Shown: positions 1 to 12,456 of the stretch, one piece after another
Layout of the letters: each line of letters starts with the position of its first letter
Position numbering within the stretch: the stretch's first letter is position 1
Origin: Baylisascaris procyonis
Lineage: Eukaryota; Nematoda; Chromadorea; Rhabditida; Ascarididae
Length of the DNA: 64,000 nt
Direction: 5' to 3'
Assembly: GCA_037389465.1 (NCBI GenBank)
Contig: JAZARR010000074.1
Location: 372,001 to 436,000, forward strand
Made by a program: the position numbers and the translations under genes
Notes under the pieces: model-generated
The model's database searches: none
What the model saw: the letters and a program-made list of their open reading frames with translations, nothing else
Told to the model about the DNA's origin: nothing

Positions 1-404
1 AGTATCACAGTAACGATTTTTGAATGATGCTCCCCACACTTTCCTGAATCGAACTGTGGGTGTGCTTTAAATTCGAGGAATCTAATATAGCAAGTGGAGG
101 CAGCGATATTTTAATTGATTTACTGCTGAAAAATTTTAAACTTGCAGCCACATTTCCCGTTGATTCGAACAAATTATACTTCAGGCCACCCCTTCCAAAT
201 ATTGTCAACAAAAGCTATTTTGTTACGAGCATTAAGCCATTGACTTCCAAATGTTGCTATTTATGCAAATCTGTAACATTCGCATCCCGGAGGTTTACAC
301 GCTAATGTTGAAGCATCACGTCCATACTTCATTTTTCATTAAACTTCGGCGCTTCTTCTAGCCACAAGTTCTATATTAGAGAGTAATTAAAATATCCAAC
401 ATAC
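1..404 (-). other. Start of P450 intron 1 (left edge)
   Basis: Downstream of the GTATGT donor at 404 on the minus strand I see no segment that continues the P450 fold. An open frame at 5-211 is not P450-like and is probably chance. The intron therefore probably runs past base 1. Confidence 0.5.
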
Positions 405-688
405 TTCCATGACGGACCCTTCTTTAATAGCGCTTCTCGCATTTCATCCAGACCTGTTATTACGACGGTTGGTAGAGGAATGAAGATTGTGTAGACAGGA
501 CTCCATTTTTCTGCGATTTCGTCCAGCTGCTTGTGTGTGTTTTGCGATCGCAGTTGAAGGACGTTGCCAAACAATGGGATGGGCATTGGCCCATGCGGAT
601 ATTGACGAACGTTCGCATAGTACCAAATAGTGTACCATATAAGAATGGCCAATAAAGATGAGATGAGAACCATTAGTATGCCCGCCAT
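405..688 (-). CDS. Cytochrome P450 (CYP2-like), first coding exon, partial
   Basis: This is the N-terminal exon of a microsomal P450. These enzymes are ER-anchored haem mono-oxygenases that act with NADPH-P450 reductase on xenobiotics, sterols or fatty acids. The ATG is at 688. Residues 1-25 form a hydrophobic anchor (two W-Y-rich turns). Residues 30-42 are the proline hinge (Y-P-H-G-P-M-P-I-P-L-F-G-N) that precedes the globular domain in CYP2-type enzymes. It continues with the conserved early fold: 'W-S-P-V-Y-T-I-F' (62-69), 'P-T-V-V-I-T' (73-78), and 'REALLKKG' (84-91), where the family usually reads R/K-E-A-L-x-x-x-G. The exon ends with a good donor (GAA|GTATGT) after 94 full codons plus two bases. 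The I-helix, ExxR and haem-cysteine regions lie off the left edge, and I could not find exon 2 in bases 1-404. A CAG at about 26 nt upstream of the ATG could accept a spliced leader (inference). The P450 call is secure; the subfamily is not assigned. Confidence 0.85.
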
Positions 689-3600
689 AGTGCAAAACAA
701 ATTATTTCAAGGCACTGTATATCGGCGCCAGGAAGCAAGTACGCAACGGTGCCACTTGTTCATTTCCGCCATTATTCAGTCGATTTCCTTTACAATAACC
801 TGTGCAGCCACTGATGTCACTGATACTCAACCCAAGATGCGTTGATTCCTGCATGCATTTCTGACCCTTAAATAAGAGAAGGGTGCCTTATTCGAGCAAA
901 TTATCCGAGTAGAGGACAGATGGCAGAAATGATTACATTCGCCGTGGTGATGCAATTATGTTGGCATTCACTGAAAAAGAAGTAAATCTCTAACCATTGA
1001 TGTTCCGAAATGCCGGGTCTATGCCCCATATCCCAATCTATATGCCCTGAAATTTCCATTTTCTCAAAACCTCACTGGAGCAGCCACTTTTGGTAGATGA
1101 AACTAAACTCATAGCATGCCTGAATCGAAGCAAAAACATAAACGTAGGCATTGCGTTTAAGCGCAACGCTTTCCAGAGATCGTTCTGTTTCATGAAACAG
1201 CGTAGATATGCATTGCACCGCTAAAACCTGAAAAAAATGGTCCTGAAAACTAGAAACGAGCAAAACAGCATAAATCATGAAAGAGATAAGTAAACTGATG
1301 CATAAACAACAAATGTAATGCATCTTAGCCGCGACATAAGTAGAACAGTGGCCGAGGTGAAGAAGACAACTATTTACATACGAAGGATATTCGGAATTTG
1401 ATTTTGCTTCTCTATTTTTATTGCTCGAAAGCTGTTGTTAAAAAGAAATAAAAATGGCATGTAAAACCGTCGAATTATCACAAGGGAACAGATTGATAAA
1501 ATACTCAAATCATTCGGCTTAGCGTGGAACTTTACCTCTATCGTAGTAATGTACATTCTTTAGAATCGCCATATTGCAGAAGTATTGCAGTTACCTCATA
1601 GAAGGCCTGGATGGCCTGAATAGTGAGCAACCCGCATATTTTCGAAGACGCCTGATTAAAGTGACTCTTAAAATTCATGAAATGAGACCGGCAATCACAC
1701 AGCTGCGCAGATGGATTAGCACTCCAAATATGGTATCAGTGCATACCATCATAGGTGAATGGTTTCTATTTAGGCACTAACTGTTTTTGTGCTGAAATGG
1801 TAAGACTTCGGCTAGCAAACTTTAATCGTTTCATTAATTTGTCATACGAAAGGCATTATTGAGAGCGAAAAACATATGGAGATAATGTTTTAAGAAGTGG
1901 AATTAAAATGAAAATTGTAAATTAATTATGGTGCAAGTAATATTATAACAACACTATTGCTTATAATTGGACAATTAACAAAAGAACGTTAAGCAAACAA
2001 GCATCTCAGGGCATAGAATAAAGACCGAACATGTCTAATATTTGCTTTGAGACACCGCCTACATAACGAATCCAATATTTAGGCAACAAAAAAAGTGAAA
2101 CGACGTTGAAATCTAAGTGCATGCCAATATACGTGCAATTTTATCGCAACTAAATGACCATCAACGATGCTTTTAAAGGCATACTCAGTAGGTGACCGCT
2201 ACTGCATTTCCTCATGATTCCTGAGAGATCTTATAATGTAGTATTTAGCCGATTGTCAAGAAACTTGCTGAATGCGTTGTTCAACAATGATGTGATTATA
2301 CTCAGAAAAGCGTTTCTGTCAGACTGGTTGTGCTTTAAAATCACTATGCTGCAATCCAAAGATTGATAACTTGATTGTCATTTGCGTAGCCTTTTCGGTT
2401 CATACATTTTAGTGGCTTTTATTGCAGAACGATAAATTTCTACGGCTCAGTATAAATGCAGTCAAAGAGGATAAGGTGCAGTATAGAGCTGATCTCTGTT
2501 AGAAAAAGTAACCTCAGATCAAATGCGTGCAATTTTAAATGAGCCACCTCATAGGAAAGATTGTAAGTAAATGGCAACTTGATGATGGAGGAATTAGAGT
2601 ATTACATGAAATTTTTTATCGATAATTATGACTTCCTTCAGCAGTAATAAGCAGAAAACCCGCCGAAGTTCAGGGCAGGAAAAACTTGCGGTGGTTGATC
2701 TTGAACAACAGGTGGTTTGGTACAGCGGCTTTATATTCTGTGAATAGTTCATAGGTTCAATTGGACCACTAGCAACGACATAAAATAGCTGAAAGAATAA
2801 TCTGTGACTACTTGAGAACGAGAATTCTGCTCTTTAGTGATTCCACTCCCGAAAACACAGTGAAGCTATGAGATTTTATACGCCGTCGTCCTAGGACCTA
2901 CAGGGTGCTTCAAAGCCAATTTTTCGCTTTCAAAATTGCGATGCGTCTATAACTTAGAAAGATATAGGAATTGCCGGCGGAAAAGGTGGCTTAAGATGCG
3001 CTCTAATATGTCGCTGAAATTTCAGTAAAATGATAAGAAAGTGTTGCTCATCTAGTTATTCTATCAAAAATTGCGCTCCATGACATGATGAATACGCTCT
3101 GCTGCTGTACGAAATTGCAACACCGAATCCTTCTTGTCAATGGTCATTATTTGTTCTTTTCAGTGGATTAATTTCGTAAAGATTTTCAATTTTATGATCA
3201 ATGATGATCGGAGTTCGGTACAGAATGAGGCTTTATCTGCATCATCTAGATGATTGCCATCAGGTTTCATGGTGGATAACTTTATAATAGGACTGGCACA
3301 GTCATTAATTATTCTGCTTTCCTTATTAGCTCACTTTCAGATTTAGAGGTAAAGACAGATATATTAATAGCAGCCGACATGCGGTGAACCATTCCCTTGA
3401 AATGTTCTATTATGAAATAATTCAATGACATTTTTTTTGCATACCTACAGTACTGTACTCGTCCTATCTATGAAAGATACTATAGCGCTTTCGGGCGCCG
3501 TTTTCGTTGCCCCTGGCCTTAACCTGCATTGAAGGAATCGCAAATCCGTTCTCTTCCGAGACTCGACCAGGTGCTATGTAACTTGGCAACAAGACAGGAG

Positions 3601-4166
3601 GTTAAGCTCTTTAATAAGGTTTAAGAAATCAACAATAGTAACGGCGGAGCGGATAACACGACGACACGGGGAGAGGGGAGGGGGAGTCGACGCTCCGACG
3701 CAGCCTTGGCACGAATAGTTCCACCTCCGCATCAACCAGCACAGAGCAATCCTCACGCCCAAGCCACGTCGCTATTCGACTGCGAACTGCTAAGGTCCAA
3801 ACCGACCTTCGCTAAGACAACACCTCACGTAAATAGATGGAACAACATTGATTGTTTGTAAACAAGCAGGCTCTCCTCTTATACATGCCGAGCCCTGTCT
3901 TGAAGCATTTGTAGGGAGTTTGATGTCTTATGGTCACTAATTCTCTGCTATGCTCGAAACCCGCTGATCTACAGTTTCCTGATCACCCCTTACAGTACAG
4001 GGCTGTTCTAATTTTGAGAGATAAAATTCGCACAATATCATCATCGTGTTGTAATTCTGCTTTAGAATGCAGCTATATATTGTCACGCATGCGTACATGA
4101 ATGTCAGGCGTTTTATAACGAGTTTACATATGTGAGCATATAATAACCAAAAAACATTTCAAAATG
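689..4166. other. Intergenic region between the P450 and anoctamin genes
   Basis: About 3.5 kb lies between the P450 start and the anoctamin stop. It should hold the P450 promoter (near 690-900) and the anoctamin 3' UTR (just below 4167). I saw no clear AATAAA just downstream of the anoctamin stop. Two local features stand out: a splice-flanked open segment on the plus strand (1580-1732) and a GC-rich island (about 3630-3790). The rest is AT-rich with nothing recognisable. Confidence 0.6.
1580..1732 (+). CDS. Possible isolated exon, unknown protein
   Basis: A segment of 51 codons with no stop is flanked by an acceptor (ATTGCAG) and a GT donor (ATG|GTATCA), phase 0 at both ends. The encoded stretch is basic and balanced in composition; it includes QPAYFRRRLIKV and ends RRWISTPNM. 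I do not recognise it and found no partner exon nearby. It could be an exon of a plus-strand gene, an exon relic, or chance. Confidence 0.18.
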
Positions 4167-7100
4167 CTATGAGAGGTGCAGTGACGAAGGCCTGGGGATA
4201 GGCGTTGTGCATCGTCGTCTAAAATGCCGACCTTCAGCAGTCAAATGCTGAGAACTTCTCGACGGAGAATCCAGCTGTTCAATGCTTAATGATTCGCACT
4301 GTGGCACGTCGAGTTCGACATTTGTGCATTTGCGACGCATTGATAACAACTTTGTTTCGTTCTGAAATTCAGTTTCGAACATTCGTCATTTCATAATAAA
4401 ATATGAACCACGAAAGCACGAAGAGAATGGACCAATATTCTGATTGATCTCCTTTCTCCCACATCTGAACCACTAATTTAGTAATTATTTAGTCTATTTC
4501 TTATCAGCAATAAATTTTAAGCAGAAGTTTGATATAGCAATAGCAACCATAATTACGAAAAATTTACGAAAGAAAATGGACGATAAACGGCCTTCGTAAG
4601 TGAATCCTCCTTTAGGGTAGATATGGATGTGAAGTCCACAAACTTTTATGATTGCTCTCTCTTTTGGCAAGATCAGTTCGCTAGCTACAGCACAGACGCA
4701 CCACATGCGATGCTATTTAGAATCGACATTCGCTAGTAAATTTGTAGGTTCCACAGTATTTAGAAGATGCCAGTCCCCAAAGGTTCCCTTGTGCACGTGA
4801 TCCATAACGCGAAGTGTTAAGCAGATATTCAGCATCCTTATTTCAGTTGCCTGCAGGGACTGCTTTGATGTTTGACAAAACCTCTAGCTTCGTTTCAAGC
4901 AGCCAAGTTCAGCGCCAAAAGATTAAATGCGAATCCTAATACCTTTTCGCAACGTTCTAAAAACTCCATCAAAACTGTTCCTCAGTATAAATCGCCTCGA
5001 TTAAATCTCGCATCTTCGCCGTTCGACCGAAACTGAGCACTTCTAGGAGGTACCCACAGAAAATTTGCAACCTTTAGGTGTCACACGTCACCTTTTCAAT
5101 GTACAACTCTTGCCTCGCGTTCATTTTACAGTGCAGGATGGATAAAAATTCGTCCGGGTTTAAACGCCTGCTAGAACGAAACGAAAAAATAATAAGTTCT
5201 CTTTGATTATGTTACTAATAAGTTCCCTTTGATTATGTTACCAGCCTTACAAAAAATTAGCCGACCTATAAGCATAGATATTAGAAATCTTCTGCTCATA
5301 CTTCCGCGACCGATGATGAAAGAGAACATATTAAGTTTACTGCCTACTTTCTTATTCAAAGCGAATGTGTCACATGCGATTGTTTCATAACTTTCGAACG
5401 CCAATAATGCACCCCATCACTCAACAACAACTTCCTTTCTTTTTTGGTAACTAGTGCCGATGAATTCTCATTATTAACTATGAGGAAACTTTGTATCTGA
5501 AACATTAACTACCTCCTGGACTAAGCATCAAAGTTGCACCCAGCGGTCTATTGTGGTTACGAAAGGTTTGGATTACCTGAACGTTTAAACCATTCTACAT
5601 GTAAAAGAACCATCAGCAACCAAAGTAAGGCGACAAGTAATTGTAATCTTTCAATAATAAGACCAACCTTGAAAGCTTCACGTCGAAAGTGTTCAACTTT
5701 CGCTGCTTCAATGCGAACCCAATGCGGTATATCGGGAATAATAATATCAATGGAATATTTTGCTGCGAGTACAAAATGTTCTAAGAGAACGCAAATAAGA
5801 ACCTGCAACGGTTTCTTCATCACAGTCGCATTCAATCAAGCTGAGTTGTGTGGTCGATGAAATGCATTTAATATCTGAATTTGCTTACTGATCTCTTTCA
5901 ATGTTGTGCGTATAAGTTTACAACATGTACAATAAGCGCTTAATTTATCGGGTTACCTTTTGCTATTTATTCTTGGCGATATATTCTTTGGACGATTTTT
6001 TAGCAGAAAATGACGCAACTTTTTCAAATAGTCGCGGATCACTGAAAGAATGCGTATAATTTTCATCGAAACTGTTAAACACTTCAAATAATATGGTGAA
6101 TTTTTAGCGAACCTCAGCAGTGTAAGGGTGCAGTGAATTCTTACTGAAATTCACAAACAATTCATGCTGACTGATTTCACTCGGTAAGTCAGAAGTAGAA
6201 AAAAGTGCATCTCAGTAGCCAAGCTTCAGAGAAGGCAGTTATAGGCACGGACGGTCTTGAACGAACAGGAGGCCAAATAATTTGCGAAAGGAAAAAAACC
6301 ACGAGTGCTCACCTGTCCTCCCCATGACAAGCCTGGCCAAATCCTCTGCACCAAGCCGGAATAGCCAATTAGCGCACAGTTGACAATAACGCCGGCGATA
6401 CCCATAATCTAGAAAAATATAAGGAGCGATTAAGCACAGAATGCACGTTGCACCGCCCCTTCGCTCCGGATAGAGGTGAGCAGTAAGCTGAACCAGCAAC
6501 TGCTTCAAATCGATGCAAATATTGAGGGGTGGAAAGGTTGAATGGAGGACTTTATCGCTTTTTTTGCGAATGAGGCATGAATAGTAATTCATTTGTGCTC
6601 AGTAGATCTTTTCAATGATCTCTTAGGAAGAAGTTACCAGATGGCAAGTTATTCACGTTAGCTTAATCCCAAAGATGTACGAGCGTCCCTGTTTCGAGGC
6701 TGCAAAAGTATACCTTCTGGCTGGTGGATAAATCCGGAGGCTGCTTTATACTACATTTTAAGCTTCACAGTTAGTGTGGAATCGATTCACTTGGTTAGGA
6801 GGTGACGCTAAGAAAACGGCCCCAAACGTTTTGCTGGCATAGGGGGAGAGAAGAAAATACTAATATTTGAATGAAACTATTCCGTTGTTTGCCCAGTGTG
6901 ACGATATCCACACAGATGCTTCTATTTCGGTAACTAATCGTTAACGCGATGTCCTGGAGAGCGGTGACAAATATGCGCCTTCGTGCAAGAACTGCCAGTA
7001 GTTATGCTCAAAGTTCACTACCGTGTACCGCACAATAGATAAAGGAAAGACGAAATTCGACTGCAGTGCGCACCTCCATTGCTTTTTGCCACGCACCTAT

Positions 7101-10100
7101 GTCCTTTACACGACGCCCAAAAGGTCTTTGTACAGTGTTGCAGAGCTTGAAGGCGTCAACGCGGATTTCTATCAGGTTGTTAGCCAGTGCGCATAATGCT
7201 GCCAATGGAAACGCCGGCGAGAAAAGTAGAACGTAGCCAAACTGAAATCTCGCTTTAAATAAAATGAAAGAATTTCCGTTCTCCTGAGACAAGTCAGGAA
7301 AATGCACGAGACAAATCTGTTAATTACGGGCTATTTTGCAGCCTTCAAAAGAGAGTAATTCACAGGTTACTACTGTGAAAAGAAAGGGGTAGAACAACGG
7401 AACGTATTAATAAAAAGAGCCATGAAATTAAATAAAACAGAATATGAACTTCATTTGGTTTTCCTTGTCATTTGTTTGAAAATTTGTTCGAATGTGTGCT
7501 AGTAATGTAGCAAACTGAGATAAAAAAATATTCTGAACGCAATCTGAAGCAGCACCAACAAAGCACATGGAAAGTCCATCAGGTTTCAGATTTCCAAAAG
7601 AAACGAAACAGCATTGGCAACTAACTTGAATGAACATTTCCAGGAAGTCATCGAGTGGCCTCATATAAGGGGCCATTAAGCTCTCCAATTCAGCCTGTGT
7701 TAGTTCGGGCACTGAAAATTGATCGACGTTACGTTGCTTTCTTTCTATGAGAGAAATGCACTGAATACAACAAGCTGATATAAAATAATTAGGTAGCTGA
7801 GTGTGGTGAAAATAATTACATCAGTGATTCATGGTAAAGAATAAGCCTCATTAATTGCGGTTCACTTCACTGAGGTATGTGGCAAAAATTTGCATGTTCC
7901 AACCGTCATGCCTAGTTTCAGCAGGTTTTCTGAGGAAGACAAAAAAGCTCTCTCACCATCCGAGGAAGAGAACTTGAATTCAGGCATCGGCAGCCTCGGC
8001 GATTTGGGAATTCTTCCGGAAGCATTACCAGCAGGTGAGGAAGGCGCTAAGTTCTGCAAGCGACTCGGTTTCAAAACAACCCTGTTCAAGCACTCATTAC
8101 TGCCCTAATGAATAAACTGTAAGCACTGCTTGTTCCTCTAATATTCTGACTTCCAAATACCTTTTGATAGTATACTAACAAACTATTTGTTACTGAAGTT
8201 TTGGGACTCCAAAGCAAATGCATATATCCTGAAGTAGTTGTTGATGCGCTCGTTTGAAATAATAGTGCGCCACCTAAGCAAATTCAGGGAATTCACAATT
8301 GAGGCAGCAAACTGGAAGAGGATAATTGGAATAGTAATGGCAGATAGATGACCCACTCTAGCCCCCTCAAGAAACAAGCGATATTCTTCACAGTGTAGAA
8401 ACCTTGCAGCATTCATAAAAATATTATAACATACGTGGATAAGCTGAATCGGAGGATTGTCATCTCCAGTGCACCTCAAACGCATCGAGTGGAATTTATT
8501 GCGTGAGATCAGACGTGGTGATGTACAATTGGAGGAGCCGAGAGAAAATAATGTGGGAGATCCACCAGAACTATCAAGTGGTGTCGTTTCTCCTCCCTGA
8601 AATAGCAATCCTACAATACTTATAAAAAAATCGAGCGTTTATGACACATTGTTGAAACTGTACATTGAAAGTCTGCTTTTTCTAATTAGAAAGTATTCAA
8701 ATGATTTCGATTGCAAACGTAAAACTGCAGATTTAATAGTAGATAAAAAGAGTACGAAGCATTTAAGCGTTTTGAGGAATGGCTAGCAATAAAGAAGCTG
8801 TTAAATTTGAATGATATGCAAAGAAGAATAAGACTGCATAGGAATTTGTTACATGTCAAATTGAATAAACACTCACATCGCTATCACCGACAAGTGGTGT
8901 TAATTTGCGTCTGCGAACTTCAGCACAGCATTTACGCAGCGAACGATCGCTCATACGTTTCGTCATTTTATAGGTTAGACGACTTAGCTTAACACGCTCC
9001 ATTATGAATGGCACGAGTGTCTCATTGATATTCTGCGCAAGCTGTCTTGTTATCAGCAATGTTGCCAGTGTCTATAACAAGAAATCCTTATCGGTATATT
9101 AACGAAGCCGGTAATTACGAAAATCTTCAATAATATATTCGTAGACATTGTTAATTCGTCATTTGTGTTGAAGCCGAGTACATAGGTTTGCTCAGACTGA
9201 GTTAGCGATGTGTGTTTTGATGACCAATGAAAACCTTCTCCACGATAGCGACGAACCCCTGCCTCTCGCTTGCCGAATGAGTGGTTTACCAGCGAGTTAC
9301 CGGCGATGCTTTAAATGTTATGGGTTGTTGAAAGTTTCATCAGTCGTACTGCGCACATAACACAAGCATTACCTCGGTCTCAGTGAGACTATACTTTGCT
9401 TCAACGCAAACAAATTAACCAATGTATAAGTGGTCTGTCCCGGTGATGTCAGTTCAACTCTGACTGTTGACGTAATGCGCTTATCAGAGTGCACGATTAT
9501 GCCTCCACTAAAATTAACATGATCTAGACAAGATGAGTGAGTACGAGACCGATCGTCCGTAGAAACTCAGTGGCACAGCCCTCGTTCGTCTATGGTGAAT
9601 TCTTCAGTTCGTCTCCGTCTGCGAACAAGCTTTCCATTCGTCTTCAAAATACACCCACAAATGCGAACTGATGATCAGCGTATTACTTACTCACTGCCAC
9701 AACAAATTAAATGTAGACATTTTATTACCTCTTGCAGCCTTTTGATGTTATGCAGATAGAAGGCAATATAAAATAATGATCCAAAGGCAGTAACAAATTG
9801 ATACATGACGATTTTCGTTATAAGAAAATCTTCATATTCGTCATCGGTACGATAATTCTCTAAAATATATTGTAAGAAGTCGTGAATATTCTTGGGGTGC
9901 ATTTCGAATTCGATTTTACACAGCTCAATAAATGTATAATAATAGGATCCAATGATTTGAGGAAGATGACCAATAGTTATAAAATATTTCACACACCTCG
10001 TATCTTACCTGCTATCTTTTACTTCCTGTATCGACAATTTATCCTTAACATCATTACAAATCCTATTGCCTATGCATGAATATGTGAACGAGCTTTGCGA

Positions 10101-12392
10101 AAGCAGTTCGTTGAATAAACAGAATATCAAATCAGCAGCATATAGTGGTCAGTTATTAAAAATATTGAAAGTTTAACAATTGAATGATAAAACATTAAAA
10201 GAGAATACGTAAAAAAGGCTAGCATTTCTCACATACCATAAGTCAACTTGTTTAATATTTGATAAATTTGATAACGCCAAACGAACGAAAAATCGAACTG
10301 GGAGTTAATGACCCAAGTAGCTATCAAGTAAGTGTATATGATTGTCACTAGTAATTGGTGATGTGCAATGATCAATATGCTCTCTACGGCAAAAGCAGCA
10401 CATGCGCATTCATAGATGAAGTTAGCGAATATGCGAGAGATACACACCAAGATCATTTAGATAGAGGGCAAGAATTCGATAGTATTTGTCACCCGTAACA
10501 ATGAGTAACGCATAGAGCACCATTGGTACGGAAGAAATCCACCAAAAAAGTTTAGAGTGCCCGAAATAGCTGAAAAATAGGCACCTGCTAATTTCAAAGT
10601 TCTATAGTTAAGCTTAACATAGTTTAATATAAAATATGCATATCAGATCCATCATTATCAGTGAATCAAATGACTTATTGTATGATTTTCCACAATCTGT
10701 TGAACAGATGTTTATAACTCAAGGCATTGGCTTCATTTATGTAGATGAAGATTCGATCTAATTTTAGAAAGTTTGACATGAATAGATTTGCTAAAGAAAT
10801 TTTGACTGTGTAGTTGATTTGTAGCAAAGATTGCCATGTGAGAAAATGAATGTGGTCTGCTTCCAGCGTGACAGCAGCAATGCTTCAGTAATAATGTTCG
10901 TTGAATACAACGCCGTTGGGAATGTTATTATATAGGTGCATTCAGGTGTCAGCATATGATCATCGAATATCGTCTCCACTATCCAAACAGATCTAGGATC
11001 TCATCCATCAAGCACTCAAATTTCAACACCTCTTCAGACTGAAGGAAATCAAATGTCAACAGTGGAGACGAGATCAGGTGCTCGTCGAAAGATTAATTAC
11101 TCATTGTAAGTCTACCAGTTGTAAGCTAAAGATTTAAAAAGTCAAAGTTAACAAATGAAGGACTGATACAACAAAGTTACTGATAACAAAGATGAAAAAT
11201 TATCTTATCAATGCAGCCTAGAAATTCACAACTCACTTACAAGGCTGCTTGTTCTTGCAGTTTGAAGGTGAGCAGCATAGCTAAAAACATGACAACTATG
11301 CAGACGACCGTAATCGGATATGTAACGCAATATCGAATGAGTTTATGCTTCCATGCAGGGTAATATGGTTCGATATGCCCCGAGACGGGATTTGGAGCAA
11401 AGTAGTTACCCTTAAAATGTGTTAGCTCTGAAGACGCGCCAAAGTGAAAAAAGTGGAGACGACAATTCACACTTAGAGAAAAACCAAGTGAAAACTTTAC
11501 CCAAATAGTAAACTCCTTCATTCCGTTCAAACTGCTTCATGTATTTCGCTTTTCAACCAAGCAGGGATAATCAAGAAATCTATACTTTGAGGCTATAAAT
11601 AAAACATGACTACATGAGATCTTGAAGGGGACGAAAGAACAAAGACTTAAAAAACTCATGTGCCCATCAAGTTTTTGATTAATCTGTAACATACGTATAA
11701 TGGAAACTATCCCACTGGTTTCATGATTCTAGCCACTGCCGTAGAAAAGAGAATGAGCAACGTGATTGCTACGCAAACAATGTACTGATCGTAAAAAATG
11801 GAGATTTTCAGGATAGCTGACACAGTAATGGTTTTTGCAATTCCGCTCACAGTATCAGTCAATCTCATACACTGGCAACAAATAATGAAACAAGTGCTCT
11901 CAAGTGTTCATAATTTGAATGCGTCGAGCATTCCTGTAAAACCTGTAAATCGTTAGTGACGAAGCAATCGGTATAAATTGAAACAGAAAGGCGGTCACAA
12001 TGAATGATGCCGCTATAGAGCACTTTATAAGCGGAAATTTCCAGCAACGCATAAAACGAAAGCGTCCATACAACAAACCTTGAACGCCGGTCTCGGATCA
12101 TCAAGCAAGGGATCTGGGGCAACGTCGAAGGTACCCCACTTGAATGCGAGCTCTGCCTGCTTTCGCTTCCACATCTCTAGATAAGTTGTCGACCAAATGC
12201 AGTTGAAAAGTGCGAAGCCCACAAAGCAGATGTCTGAGAACAACTGCTGCAAAAAGAAGGATTAATAATGCAACAATAATGCATTATGTACGACCACTCC
12301 CATTCATTTTCATTTCTTATAGGCTGAATGAGGGCATATGTTCAAAACGAAGCAATATAACCAAACTAAAAGGAGCAGGCTACATGAAGCAC

Positions 12393-12456
<64 letters not shown>

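Noticed and set aside
5..211. Minus-strand frame considered as P450 exon 2
   Set aside because: None of its residues match the P450 region expected after exon 1, and no acceptor gives the required phase with a P450-like read.
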